Below are positions 11,990 through 24,861 of a stretch of DNA of 64,000 nt, piece after piece. The translations under genes and the position numbers were made by a program. The DNA is from Brachyhypopomus gauderio. Its lineage: Eukaryota; Chordata; Actinopteri; Gymnotiformes; Hypopomidae. The DNA is taken from assembly GCF_052324685.1 (NCBI RefSeq), contig NC_135225.1, forward strand, positions 8,418,915 through 8,482,914, given 5' to 3'. How positions within the stretch are numbered: the first letter of the stretch is position 1; every line of letters starts with the position of its first letter. The notes under the pieces are model-generated. The model ran no database searches, had not been told where the DNA came from, and worked only from the letters and a program-made list of their open reading frames with translations.

Positions 11990-12463
11990 TACCACCACAC
12001 GCTCCGTCCTTCTGCTTTCTTGTGTACGTCGATAATAACGTTCCGGTAAAACAGGAAACGGGGAGAAACATTATAGTTACATCCCCAGACACATACCCCG
12101 GTAACATCGCATTTTAATAACTTAACCAACGCAATATTACTAAAATTAAATATATTCTACAAATTCACAATTTTACGTTTACATTTTTATCCACTGGTAA
12201 AACTATCGGCTGTCGTTACATTGGTTGGGTATTACTCACTGCGTACAAATAAACCATAACTAACTAAGAAAAATTAATAGAATTCATTTATTAATTCAAT
12301 TCAATTTAAATGCAGAGAAAACAAGTAAATATCATTTCACAACGCACAATAATTTAGCTGGCCTTATGTCCAGTAGGTGGCCATATTGAGCTTCCTTTGA
12401 AACAAATTGATAAGCGAGAATACATCGAGTATTGCAATCAGAAACAAGATCACTTTTGGCATT

Positions 12464-12494
<31 letters not shown>

Positions 12495-13111
12495 GTCGCT
12501 AGAATTATCTCGACGCTACTGAAAATTGAATCATTATATTCCTCCCATTGCAAATATATAGATAGCACAGATACTGCACTAATAAATGTTAAGCCTAAAA
12601 ATGATAGTACTATTAAAATATAGAAAAAACGTAGCAAAGTTTAATATCACACAAATACACAAATAAATAGTCGATCATTACAAGTCGCTCATTAAAGGAA
12701 TGGGTTTATCGGCGTACACCCCCACCCTCCCCGCCAAAAAAAGAGAAAGAAAACAGTTCAATTTCATTTTTTCCACTGCTGATGGGTGTTTCATTGGCCC
12801 AGATCAAACTGAAATCTCCGTTCTCTCGCTAGATGATGTCATGCTCTTGGAGTAAAGCAATGGGGCTGGTTCATGTGAGCGAAGAGAGGAGGAGTGGACC
12901 TGTATCTTCTCACGACAACTGAGCACTAATGTGTTGCTATCCCAAAGACCCCTTTGTTCGATTTATGCAGAATAGTTCTTTACATAGCCTTTATTTGAGT
13001 TTTTATAGAAACAACATGGGATCTAAACATACGTATAAACTGACAAAGCAATGAAACAAACGGATTGGCTAGATTAGGATTGGCCTAATTTTGGGCGCTC
13101 ATTTCACAGCG
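11990..13111. other. Intergenic region between divergent pdcd2 and rhou
   Basis: Both genes start outward from this 1.1-kb gap, so their promoters should be here. Visible content is a GTT trinucleotide run (12463-12494), an A/T-rich core, and a C-rich tract near 12720-12735. No TATA box or other site could be assigned. Confidence 0.4.
12463..12494. repeat. (GTT)n microsatellite
   Basis: About ten tandem GTT units, seen directly. Confidence 0.95.
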
Positions 13112-15858
13112 ATGCCTCCGCAGGGTGTTGGGGAGTATAAACCTGTTCCAGGCACGACAGTCCCACCGGTACCGCCGAGAAGATTTCGTACTAAGGACTT
13201 GTCTAAAAAAGCCCGTTTCGGGTCCGCGGCAGAGCGCAAGGTGAAATGTGTACTTGTTGGTGACGGTGCTGTTGGTAAAACTAGTTTAATAATAAGTTAC
13301 ACTACCAATGGATATCCCACGGAGTATGTTCCGACAGCTTTTGATAACTTTTCAGGTAATGTATAAGGATATTGAATACATTTTGTAATGATGTAGCCTA
13401 ATGATTTTGATATTGATTATTATTTTTATTTTCACTACAGTTTAACCAAAATTATTGGTTTCTAAATTATCTTGCAAAACTATATTTTTTATGTATTCTC
13501 GGGCATTCAGTAATCATAGCACGTTTATTTGACGTTGCAATGGAATGATCTTTTTTACATTTTAATGAGAACATTTATTATACTGATCAATACTTGTACG
13601 ACCTGAAAAGTCCGAAAAATTTCTCCTCCATGACTTATCACAGTTCAAACACCATAAGTATAACTACAAATGCGATGTCCAGTGGATCGTGGTATCTAAT
13701 TCGCATGTCTGGTCCTTTGCAGCTGTGGTGGCTGTTGATGGCAAGCCTGTGAAGCTTCAGCTCTGTGACACAGCAGGCCAGGTTAGTACATTACTTTCCT
13801 GAATAAAATAGATCACCTCATGCATTTTGCAGACATCAAGCTTCTATCTCTGTGTTCCCTGCCTCTCACACCGTGTAAACATATGACGCACTGTTTAGGC
13901 AAACTTGCTGACTTCAACTCTGAAGCTGTACTTCACTGTTGTAAACTTCTAAAACAGCTGTTTTTCTATCCAAATATGTACAGATGTGACCATGAAGCAT
14001 GTTCAAATTAGTCATTAGAAAATAAGGTCTGCAAAGCAGAGCTTATTTATTGTCAGTTGTAAGGGGTGGTTAAGTTTGTTTATCTGATACATGATAAGGC
14101 TGTCTGGTAAAGTTTAGTAAAGGTTTGCTTCCCAGGCCAAGTGTTTACACTTAAGCTTCATCCTGGGGAAATGGTAGAACTGAGGTTATCCAGTCAAATA
14201 TGTACCGTGTCTCTTGCTGTGCGAGAGGGAGGAAGCAGCTCTAGGGAACTGCAAATGGGAAGCTATCTAATTGTGATAAATTAGTCCAGATCCAAGAAAA
14301 AGGAGACCTAGTTTTAGTCAAGCCACAGCTGGGGCTAGTCAGTGGAAACGTGAGACAAGTTGTGTTTTTGAGGAGCTGAGCCCGACTGGAGAGAGAGCTG
14401 GAGAGAGGGAAGCAAGCCAAGAAGGATGTGGAGCAACAGTCCTGTCTAGACCGAAAAAGAGAATTAGCTCTCGTTTTGGCCACACCGATTTCTGTTTTTA
14501 TTTGCTCAAGAAACTTTTAAACTGATTGGGACGTAAGAATGAATACTGCAAAGTTCAGTGCAAGTACCATTTATTAAGTACAGTTCAAGCTAAAATATCT
14601 AATGCTCTTCAGCTACCCTATCTTGAACGACATTCAAAAATTCTAAATTGGCCCTTTTGATTGACTAATTTAAACATAAATAAATAAATGCATCTGCTGT
14701 TAAATTCTATTCTAAAATGTGCTTCTGTCTATTATTGTAACCACAGTAATAAAGTAATGAACCTAATTAAAAAAATGCATTACTGATATGAATCATCAAT
14801 AATTTTTTTATCTTGTGGTCGGAAGTACCCCGATAATGGATCTGAGAGGAAATGAGTTTTGGCATGTGAATTGGTTCCAGTTGAGTGAAAGTGATCTCAG
14901 GCTGTGTTAATGAACAATACGGTTTTGCTTACTGACATCATAGGTCTCATTTGTTGCTTACTGACATCATAGGTCCAGATAAAGTTAAGATAAGGAATTA
15001 ACTTGCAACTTTTCTTTTGCAGCCTACCACTTGAAAGGATGAAAGACACATTTCTGTAGATAACACTAGATAATACATTGACGTTGGAGGCAAATCTGTT
15101 TGAAAGTGTATCACTAAGCTTCATTTGTTATACATTTCATAAAGGAAATCTTCTAATTCTGAAAGATTATTTAAACGAATATGCAGTTATTATTTGATAA
15201 TAAGCACTTCTTAACATTTGCATTGTGAAGCAAACTATCCTGCTTATCCCAGTAATGGACTGTGTTTAATTCATACCAGCAGAGTTAAGTTGTTTTGGCT
15301 CTCTTAAATTTTGCTTTGTAATATGATATGAACTCACATGTGTTAAAAAGCAAATGTGTCATCTCTTCCGTTGATATTTATCATTAAACATCTTCTTCTC
15401 CGGGGCAGGATGAGTTTGATAGGCTCCGGCCTCTGTGCTACACCAACGCTGATGTCTTCCTGCTGTGCTTCAGCGTTGTCACACCCTCCTCCTTCCAGAA
15501 TGTACGTGAGAAGTGGGTCCCAGAGATCCGACGGCACTGCCCACGAGCCCCAGTGCTTCTGGTGGGAACCCAGGCTGACCTCCGCCAGGATGTCAAGGTT
15601 CTCATCCAGCTGGCAAAATACAAAGAGCAGCCAGTGGAGGCGCAGGAAGCTTGTGCGTGTGCTGAGGAGGTGCATGCCGTGTCCTACATGGAGTGCTCAG
15701 CACTTACCCAGAAGAACCTGAAGGAGGTGTTTGATGCTGCCATATTGGCCAGTATCCAACATATGGACATGCAGCAGCAGAGGCTAGCAAAACGCACACC
15801 TGATAAGATGAGGACACTCTCCGAGTCCTGGTGGAAGAAATATTGCTGCATGGCATAG
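13112..15858 (+). CDS. rhou: Rho-family GTPase RhoU (Wrch1)
   Basis: RhoU is an atypical, fast-cycling Rho GTPase of the Cdc42 group that acts in cell shape and migration at membranes. Three exons join in phase: 13112-13355, 13723-13781, 15409-15858, giving 250 aa (human RHOU 258). The N-terminal extension carries a proline-rich SH3-binding stretch, VPPVPPRR (residues 17-24). The G domain shows the P-loop GDGAVGKT at 50-57, switch [19 protein letters not shown] in switch II, GTQADL, and [18 protein letters not shown] with the G5 SAL motif. The tail [11 protein letters not shown] lacks a usual CAAX box and has paired cysteines, as in RHOU, which is palmitoylated (known). [29 protein letters not shown] fits RHOU better than RHOV. 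Fish often have two rhou copies; which paralog this is cannot be told. AATAAA at 16396-16401 is a candidate poly(A) signal. Confidence 0.95.
14925..14975. repeat. Short direct duplication in rhou intron 2
   Basis: A 22-bp unit (TTGCTTACTGACATCATAGGTC) occurs at 14925-14946 and again at 14954-14975, a period of 29 bp. It looks like a local tandem duplication; no function is suggested. Confidence 0.85.
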
Positions 15859-16401
15859 AGCAACCTTTATGGATACTCAGTGTGGTCACACTCAAACTGC
15901 CATTTAAGGGAGGGTAATGAAACATACTTATCAGGAGTTGCTGGGATATGTGTGTTTTTATGTAAAAAGTAAAACGTCTCCTGGAATTTGGCTGGAAGAC
16001 TGCACTGAAACAGAAACAAGTGATGGAAAATTCACCACGAACAATAGCCACACCAGTCCATTCTTTACAATAGAAAATACAAAGCCATCCATTTTGATCC
16101 GTTTAAATCTTCCTCAGAATGGATATAGTCTGAGGACTAAACTGTCCCATTTTTTTGTTACTGCAATTACGTTTTCAATACATTTTAGCTCCTTCATAGC
16201 TGTCCAGTTGTACACTCTGAAGGTTAATTCAGCATTGGTGTTTCTCAGTGCCTTAACATTAACATTGTACTTTTGTGGAAATGTTAATCAGACTGCCTAC
16301 ACTGTGAAATAGCAGCTCTTGGGTGGTCCCAGCAGGTCATTACTTTACAAATGTATATTTATGCTCACCATGAATGTGTTGCTAAATCCTAATTAAATAA
16401 A

Positions 16402-19110
16402 CCAGATCAGTGGCCATGCAATAGCTGGGATATTTTAGTTTTCCTGTTGACAAGTGCCCAGGGCTTATGTACGTCAATTTATGTAATTGTAAAATTCCTA
16501 TCTATCACAAACATTCACCGCAATTTGGAACATAGATATTCTGGCACACAGTCTTGATTGATGTCTGAGTGGTGTAGTGCAATTCAAGGACAGCCCATTT
16601 AAAAAATAACAGCATGTCTACAGTTTGATTCCTTATTGTTTATTTTAACAGTTAATCCAAAGCTTTTGTTCAGAATGTACCATAAGATTGTTGAGCTAAG
16701 TAGGCAAGTTCAGGTTTGTATTTGGTCCCTTAGCTAACATGGGGTTCATTAATAAATGCCTCCATGCCACCTGTTGGATGAATGGTTGTTTTCATCAGTG
16801 CCTGAATTAAAAAGAGGGTGCTTAATTTGTACTGTAATAATGTGACTAGTGTTACCTTACTCAAGTGTATATATCAACAATATAAGTTTACCAAGACAAA
16901 ACTGGATACTAAAATCAGTTACTGGATGTATGATTGCCTGAACTAAAATGACATGGACAGTGAAATGTAAAAAATGTCAAAGTGCCCAAAATGGTTGTGT
17001 CTCAGGTAATGGAGCATTACAAAAGTCTAGAATTCCAGAGTTGTTTAATATTTTCTGGATAAATGCTACTTTGCAGTGGCATTAAATGTTATTTATTTGT
17101 TTATTAACATGTTTTTAGCCATTGAATTTGAAATTTCAAATGAGTTTTTTATACCAACAAACGCTGTCATTCTCCCACAACACTAGTGGTAAAAAATTTG
17201 GTTTCTTATCTGACAACTGTCTTTACGGCTTGTTCACTGGACCGCATATCTGTCATAGAAACTACACTGATTTCCATTATTCTGGGTGGACAAATTTATC
17301 ACCCACAGGACATGTGAACAAGTGAGATACGTAGAGATGCTGAACAGAGAGGTTAATGAATCACTAGTTAAGTAGCATTAGACTCTGAAATATCGATAAG
17401 GTTACTATCGACAAACAGGCTTGTACCAACACTGTACTGAAACTGATGTCTCTGCTGAAGCTGTCTTAAACTGAATTATAGGTTAGCTCCTCAGGCCTTA
17501 ATACTCATTAAGAGCGTATCTGTATGTGAGCAGGTGTTAAACTGAGTGAGATGAAGTTATTGGCTTTCTGAATGTGAATGCTGTATACTGTAAGTGAAAG
17601 TGAAGGATTAAAGAATAGTAACCCCAGAATCCCAATTCTGAGCAGAGCTTAAAACACACACAAAACTGGAAAGAACTATAAATGTGTTTAAATTTGTTGA
17701 ACATTATCAGTGGTACATGTGTTTTCAATACATTATAAACACTTAGTTTCTCAGTTGCATGTATGTACTGTCTTTGAAGAAAATATATTGCTAGTCTTTG
17801 AATTTTGATTGGTGAAAGTCATTATGGACCGCTACTGTACTAACTGCAATTAAGGGTTACATTAATGTAATCATTAAGCTATTTTCTATTATCAAGATCC
17901 TTTTCATCAAGTGGGGAGAGGTTTTTTAACTACATATCAGAGACTGCCACATTGTGAACTGTCGCTTTTCTTTGTGGATAAGCTTGGTAAATCTGAAATA
18001 TTCTCACCAGCCAAAAAGGTTCAGGACCTGGTCATGACCAGGTGAGAAGAGAGATGCAATAATCAATAAAGAATTAGCATTTTGAAGATGCAAAGTATAT
18101 GCATGTAGTTTTCATTGTGTCCTCCTTAATACTGCATATTGTTCTTTTAATCTGTTGAATTCTAGAAATCACTGATATTCTCTCAGCATATCTGCCAGTG
18201 CTTTAAATATGGATAGAGATTGTGCTTGTTCTGTCCATCTTTATGGGTTCTTTCTTGATTTTGAAACATTTTATTTCATAGATTATCATCACAATCCTCC
18301 ATGGATTGAAGAGGAACCTGTAATGCAATTTATTAGATATGTAATGACCCAGTGGAAACTTTAATAACCGAGTAACAAATGCAAAAAGCACTGAATTCTA
18401 CTCATACTTGGATGTGATTGTAGGTTTAGCTGGAACTGACAGTCAGTGAACTGGCATCTGGCATCATTAAAGTTTTCTGCTGTACCAATAGACAGTCTAT
18501 CAAATAATCTGGAGATCAATCTGCAAAAACTGTGCTACACAAAAATGTTTTATCAGGCAACAGCATCATTATGTCTCATTGTGCATTGACTGATATTAGA
18601 TCTATTTCAGATAGTCCATTCAAAAAGTTATTCTGTAGTGATTTGAAATAAATAGGTTAAAATTACAGTGAGAAAGTAATCTTGTACATAGAATTTTGTT
18701 TTCTCACATGATAATGTATTAAAATAATAAATATTAGAACAGCTTTCATATTTGGGAAAATATGTGTGTGTGTGTGTTGTTCTAGGATCTGATTTTGCAG
18801 CTACAGTAGACTTTTAAAAAAGAGGTGAAAAGCTGTTCAAGAATCAGCATGCATTGTCCATCTTACTGCCTTTGTAAGGAAATCTACAGTCAGCACTGTA
18901 GTATAATTTTCTGGGGTTTCATCTCATGAATAAGACACATGTGTCTGCACTCACAAAGCATTTTGTTTTGATTGTTTTTGTTTTTCCCTGGTTTGAGTTT
19001 AATCAAATAAATTACGACAATGTGTCTGATGTTCCTTTAAGAAATGTTGTCATGTAACCTTAAGGATCAATTACAGCTTGACAATGATGTCTCGTGCTGT
19101 TCACAAGTCG
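16402..19110. other. Gene-free stretch after rhou
   Basis: A/T-rich sequence with no supported coding region. The first part may be the end of the rhou 3' UTR if a later poly(A) site is used. A short TG run sits near 18763-18778. No transposon end was recognised. Confidence 0.5.
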
Positions 19111-19114
19111 ACTT

Positions 19115-20600
19115 ATTGTCAGCTGAGGCATGACATCTCACTCTTCTTGAAGGGCAGCCCTCGGGTCATTGATGTTATGGGGAACAGAGTTTCGAGGATC
19201 CACACGGTGACTCAGGTGGTCCCATAAGCAGGCCCGTTGACAGTCTTGCTGGGGCCCGGGACAAGAAAGATTCATGTACCCCCCCCCAGCGCGAAAATGA
19301 CGTAATCGCAGTGGCTCCGCCCGTGCGCGAGAGCCTCGCGCGCTGTCATTTCGCGAGGTCGTGCACCTCTCGAATTTTGTAACTTCGCGCGCGCCGCGCT
19401 TCAGCACTGAACAAAGTCATATTTGTAGGGTTCATACACCTTTATAATGTGGAGTTAAAGCACGTGTACGTCACTTTAAAGGTCCATTTCAATATTTTCC
19501 ACCACGTTAAACTTGTTAAATATTTATACATATACTCGAAATGATTCGAAATAATTGGCTTTTTATCACATTATTTAATGGTTGTTTATTTTCAAAACGC
19601 CCAATCTTAACGTCTTCACGAGAACTGTTCAGTCAGACAGCTTATTGTTGTGAAACGAAGTAGTTACAATTTCAAGCATTTTCAAGTACTTTACCCTAAA
19701 TTCCAGCACTTTTAAAACCTGGAACACAATGCAACTTTAAACTTTAAAATTCGTCAGGTAAATGTTTTTCCTTTCTTTTCTGCGCTCCAGATTTCTGTAT
19801 TTACTTTAACTATCCACCACTGTATTTCCCGCTGTTGGGCCGATACCGGCCGGCTACAGTCGGTGCTGGATCAAACCATTTTCCAGTGGGAGGCGGGGGT
19901 GTATGCACTTAATGGAAAATATGCAGATAGGTAAAAAACATATATATTTGAACCATTGAGCTTATTATGAGTACATAATTTTATATTAATGAAAGATTTC
20001 AAGATTATTTAAAAATTATAGACTTTAAATAAAAAATAAATTGCTGGGCTCTTTGATGGGCCCCCCTGGCCCTAGGGCCCGGGACAACAGACCCGGTTGT
20101 CCCCCCCTGTCGACGGGGCTGCCCATAAGTTAAACTATGGTTAAACTAGTCAGGATTCAGGTCTGGAGAAAATGCAGCCCAGCAACAGCACTGAGGCACA
20201 CTGGTCCCTCTATCCAGAATAAATGCTCTGTGGCCCATGAAAAACAATGATGCCTGTACCTGGTGGTGTGGTCACATAGTCTTGAAAGTGGTCTAGCACA
20301 CAGAGCACTCTGATGTAAACAGTTTTGAATGGTCTGACATGACACTTGGGTGCCTCTCACCTCCTTTAAATGTGCCTGGAGTTGTGTGGCATTCATCATT
20401 CGCAAAATGATGATGACATCAGCTCAGTGGCCACTTCCATCTGAAAACATCTTGTTTGAAGCCTCACAATGATAAGGTACTGTTGATCAATTATTAGGTG
20501 TCGTCTTGGTCTCATGATGACAAAATGTGAACAGCATGATGAGGAGGACTGTTTAAATACCAATTCTAATTGTACCAGGAAATGTATTGGTCGATTCATG
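19115..20600 (-). mobile_element. Tc1/mariner-family transposase remnant, split by a hAT
   Basis: Read on the minus strand, 20600 to 20157 gives a Tc1-like DNA-binding region. It includes ATQLQAHLKEVRGTQVSCQT and YRHHCFSWATEHLFW, matching the family's helix-turn-helix and the start of the catalytic domain. About 100 residues of the catalytic core are missing. SPDLNPD then appears at about 20145-20160, and after the inserted hAT the C-terminal piece LWDHLSHRV...ALQEE follows at 19138-19228. Stops and deletions make it inactive. Confidence 0.8.
19229..20121. mobile_element. Non-autonomous hAT-type element inserted in the Tc1 remnant
   Basis: The 893-bp insertion has a perfect 8-bp duplication, CCCATAAG, at 19221-19228 and 20122-20129. 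Its termini are inverted repeats: CAGGCCCGTTGACAG on the left and, reverse-complemented, CAGCCCCGTCGACAG on the right (13/15). The CAG...CTG ends and 8-bp duplication point to the hAT superfamily. The interior is non-coding, with a CpG-rich block (about 19295-19400) and C- or G-rich sub-terminal tracts. Removing it rejoins the two halves of the Tc1 reading. Confidence 0.9.
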
Positions 20601-21069
20601 GATCAAACACCTGTTGTGAATTTTGCTGTTAAGATCCTTTCGTAGAGAGCAGCACGTTGTGCAAAAAGTACCGAAACATTGAATAGTTGGACATGTGCAA
20701 TCAAAAATTTAGAGAACATCACATTAAAAAATATTTTAATTATATTTTAAACATATATTTAATTATATTGCCCAATATATTGTGACCTAAGTAAAAGTTG
20801 TGGTTAATGAAGGGAGCAAGGCAGATTTACAGTGTGATGTGGTTTGCAATCTGAATCTTACTGAATTAATTGGACACCACCAAAAATGGGTTTGCTTGGC
20901 TTTATGTGGCTTCCTACTTATAAATGTACACTATATATTAAAGCTGAAAACTTCCATATAATTGTCATCACAATGAAGTGCTCGACTACACCTCATGTTA
21001 GGCAAACTATGACAAGTGACCTTGAACAGGTGAACGCAATGATTCTTAAGTGGGAGAGTGAAGCATGAC

Positions 21070-22190
21070 TGGAAGGAGTGCTAATGGAGCCATGAATGGG
21101 TGCCAAATTAGGAAAAGTGGTGAATCATGTTGTCACCTATGGATGCCAGGAGTTTAGTAATGAAGTCAGCCACCACATGGGGACCATGGCTTCTCTGGCG
21201 TGTTCATCAGGTGCAGCTTGCCAATGGGAGGAGAGCATGGGGTCTTGGATAGGGCACATACTATGAAGATGTATGAAAATTCTATGAAAGTGTACTATGT
21301 GTGCTTGGTCATGTCCCACTGCATGGAGGACCACCAGCAGCAGGCCGTAAGTAGCTGTTCAGTGCATTTCCCACCTGTGTAACCAGTCCCATGTAATGAG
21401 AGGGGAGTGGCACTGGTGAAAGATTCACAACTGGTGCCAAAGGCAGTGTGAATGGGAGTTTACACAGACAGTGGTAGTCTCAAGGTCGTATTTGATGGCC
21501 CCCAGAAAGCACAAGGCAGGCAGGACGAGATCCTGACTCATGAGGGTAGCTTCTGGGTCGAATTAGCGTGAGAGAACATCAGCCTTGAATCTGGAGAAGA
21601 ACACCAGCCATCTGGCCTGCTGAGAATTCACGCGTATGGCTGTTTGGAGGTACTAGAGTTTGGTTGACTGCAAACAGATGTTGAGCGCTCTCCAACAAGT
21701 TCCTCCATTCCTGAAACACCAGTTTTATGGCCTTGAGATATATGTCTTCCATGCCAGAGTGTCTTTCACGCTGGTGACAATTTTTTCAAATAGTATGCCA
21801 CCAGCTTGAGTTTGGGGATAGTTCCAAAGGGCTGTGACAGTACTGCCCCCACTTATTGTAGCTGGACGCCAAGCTGAGTGTGCTCCTCCATTCATCACAT
21901 GTAGCTTTGAGCCAGGGCCTCTTGTATGTAACATGCTATCACCTGGTTCTCTTGATTGGAAAGGAGATAGAGCCTATAGAATGGAGGACAGACTCCATCC
22001 CATAGGCAGATGGTACAAAAAGAGCTTAGGAACCAAAGTGTTGGAACTCAATGGAGGTGAACAGAGCCATGGAACCAAGACAGTGTGCCTGATTTTGTTT
22101 TCAGGCCAAGAAATGAGAGGGTTGTGTGGATAGTATCGGTTGATGCGATTTACTTTGGAGCGAGACATGTTTCTCTTTAAAACTACATTG
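21070..22190 (-). mobile_element. Decayed Ty3/gypsy pol fragment
   Basis: The minus strand holds scattered pieces in gypsy pol order. PHNPLISWPENKI (about 22110-22150) resembles the protease end motif. SGVGAILSQ (about 21835-21860) is the start of the RNase H region. VFQEWRNLLESAQHLFAV (about 21665-21720), a 'SAGQM' match to the 'LNSRQARW' motif, and ADVLSR (about 21565-21585) follow. Around 21180 a GPHVVADFITKL-like piece resembles the start of the integrase core. Frames shift repeatedly, the reverse transcriptase between protease and RNase H is missing, and no LTRs were found. Confidence 0.7.
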
Positions 22191-22199
22191 CTTTGTCAA

Positions 22200-22880
22200 T
22201 ATGAAGCAAGCTTAGCATCTGTGTGGAACAGGCCAAATGTGAGTAAGGATCCTTTAGGGTAGAAATAGGAGGACAGGTGGTTTAGAAGAGGTGAACGCAG
22301 TGATCAATATGTGAGTAATTGTGAGCGGGTAAATAGTTGTAAAGCATTATTGGTGTGAGTGTAATGGAGTCTTGGCTTGGTGCCAACTGGGGTGTGATAA
22401 TGATTCATATTACCATTCTCACCTCTTAATAATAATGTAATATTTTTAAAATACTGCTTTCTTTGAGCATAGTATTGTGACTAATAACACTACATAAAGT
22501 CCCTGTCACCTTCAGCTAGAATCAAGTCGTTGGTTGGGTGGTGTAGCATTTTAGACAGAAACAGCCAAATGTGCAAAGATTATTCAAAATCTAATTATAC
22601 CTCAGTCTGTGTAATCAAATTGTATTATTGTATTGTACTACAAAACAGAAAGAAAAACCTGTTTTCTTATTTAAGGCAGTTAACAGTCAACTTCCCACTG
22701 GGAACATGTGGTAATAGAATGACAAGTTCATCTGTTACTAGGGAGCATTGTTACCCTAATTGCAGTGCAAAGGACAGCTGCAATCCTGTTATGTCAATGT
22801 GAAAAGACATTGTGTGAAAAAAACACAGATGTCTTATGTAACAGCCCTTTGTTATCAGGTTTGTTAACCAGAAGGCACTT
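22200..22880. other. Gene-free stretch
   Basis: No supported gene or recognisable repeat was seen between the gypsy remnant and the TG microsatellite. Confidence 0.4.
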
Positions 22881-22886
22881 AAACTT

Positions 22887-22921
22887 GTGAGTGTGTGCTT
22901 GTATGTATGTGCTTGTATGTA

Positions 22922-23005
<84 letters not shown>
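22887..23005. repeat. (TG)n microsatellite with TGTATG-type lead-in
   Basis: A near-perfect TG run of about 80 bp (22922-23005), preceded by imperfect TG/TATG units. Peptides read through it (Cys-Val repeats) are artefacts. Confidence 0.97.
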
Positions 23006-24861
23006 TGCTGTGTTGTATTTATGTACAGAGATGTGATCAGAAGGAGATTAGCAACAGCTCATTTATTATTGCCTTGGCAAACATCCAGCTCTTTCAACTA
23101 CAACTTACATAACTGGGCCCACTTGAAAGCATGAAAGCAAGCAGCAATGCCCACTCCCCACTTTCATTCAGTTTTCTTGACAACTCCTATAAAGACCTTT
23201 TCACCATCCAACCTTTCATGAACAAACCACCTTGATGAGAACTGTGCAAGGATTCTATGCAATTCTCTTTCATAAACTGTTTTACCTAATCACTATTAAA
23301 CCTGGAAAACAATTTTCCACATCTGGAAATATGTCTGGATGAAATCAAGCTAATATAGTTGTATAATAATATAGTCCCTCCAGCAACCACAAGCAGCAAT
23401 AGTTCTATGTGAAAAGGATGGTTTATGTAACAAAGTAAAAATCACTCCCCATCGTGAAAACTACATGAAAATAAGACAAATAATTACAAAAATACATTTT
23501 CTACAAGTACTCCCAGAAATTTGGTTCTTTACATGCATTAGTCACATAATATTCAATAAAATTCACACTAGGAACAAAATATCAGACGATCCTCATTGGC
23601 TGCATTCACTAAAGGAGAAGAAAACCATATAATTTCTCTCAGGCTGATGAAAGCCAGATGAAATCATTTCCAGTATCTTTCCTTCACCTTCATGAATGAA
23701 CTTGATGAATATCACACATAAAAAACTACAAGGCAGCGAAAGGTTAAAGGTGGTCACGTGTTCTTGAAAAAAGGTGCGTGGCATCTGTAGATGTCTCTGT
23801 GCAACCTGAGCCCAGTAAAACTGTTGTTCCTTATCGCTACACTAAAAACTACCATATAAGGTAGTAAACAAACTTGTCGATGTCAGCTACACACACACCA
23901 AATCACTTGTGACTTCAATCATGAGCTGACAAATGTTCTCTATTGACCAACTCAATATGGTAGGAAAATAACCGCTAACTAAAACCTATCAGTTGTTTCT
24001 AGTCAGATCGCTGTTTATGAATGGGCCTCTCTAAGAATAAATGCATTAAGCACACTTGTAGATGTAAGATGAAACTGCACCACTGCATGTGACAATCCAC
24101 ACACCATTAGACCTTAACTCATTCATGATCATTCCTTGTCTTTCGTGTTGAACTCTGATGATAATGCTTGATGCAGAACATTGAGGCATCTTGATAATGA
24201 TATTTTCCACTTTTCCTTGAAAGGACCTTCTGCAGTTCTGGGTCACTGTTCACCACAACATCTCTCCTAGGAAGTTCAGTATTCCAAAGAAATCTGGGCC
24301 TGTGAACCAGTTTAATCATTTAGTTTAATTTGCAGGCTGATCATGGAAGCATGATCTGCTGGATTCTCTTCTGAGAACACATACCTACACTGTGGAGGCT
24401 TTGTGCGCTGAAGTGTTAATTTGATTTGCAATGAAAATATCTCTTGGTGTCATTGTTTATGTATTTAATGCAGCCCCCGAGTCACTCCAGAAAGATTTTT
24501 GTAATGCTTCTATCTCCAAATCTTTCTTGAGCATATCGCTCATCTGCACAACTACAGCAGCTGAAAGTTCAAGTTTTGGCATCATCATAAATTTCATAGG
24601 GGCAATCCTAGACTTCCCCATAAGTAAGGGGCAGTGCATCTCCCCTGTTGCATTGATTCTGCTCAGATATGAACATGCTCCATAGCCAGAGATAGCTTGT
24701 GGCGTAGCTCCCTGCCAACGCATATCTGCTGTAAGACTTGCTTTCCTGTCAGGATTAAAGGTGCTAAAAGCCTAAGTGGATGATATATTGATGCTACCGA
24801 TGACGAGACTCCCCTTCTAGTCAGTGGGTTCTGCTTTAGTGTCTCTCTAAACTGAAATAGA

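Noticed and set aside
12332-12637. 101-codon frame with polyglutamine
   Set aside because: The Q run is the GTT microsatellite read on the minus strand; no homology or splice signals support it.
15343-15675. Minus-strand frame across rhou exon 3
   Set aside because: Shadow of the rhou coding exon.
13112-15858. Calling the GTPase rhov instead of rhou
   Set aside because: [33 protein letters not shown] and the TPDKM...WWKKYCC tail fit RHOU; RHOV has different switch and tail residues.
22891-23134. Cys-Val-rich peptide frames
   Set aside because: They are translations of the TG microsatellite.
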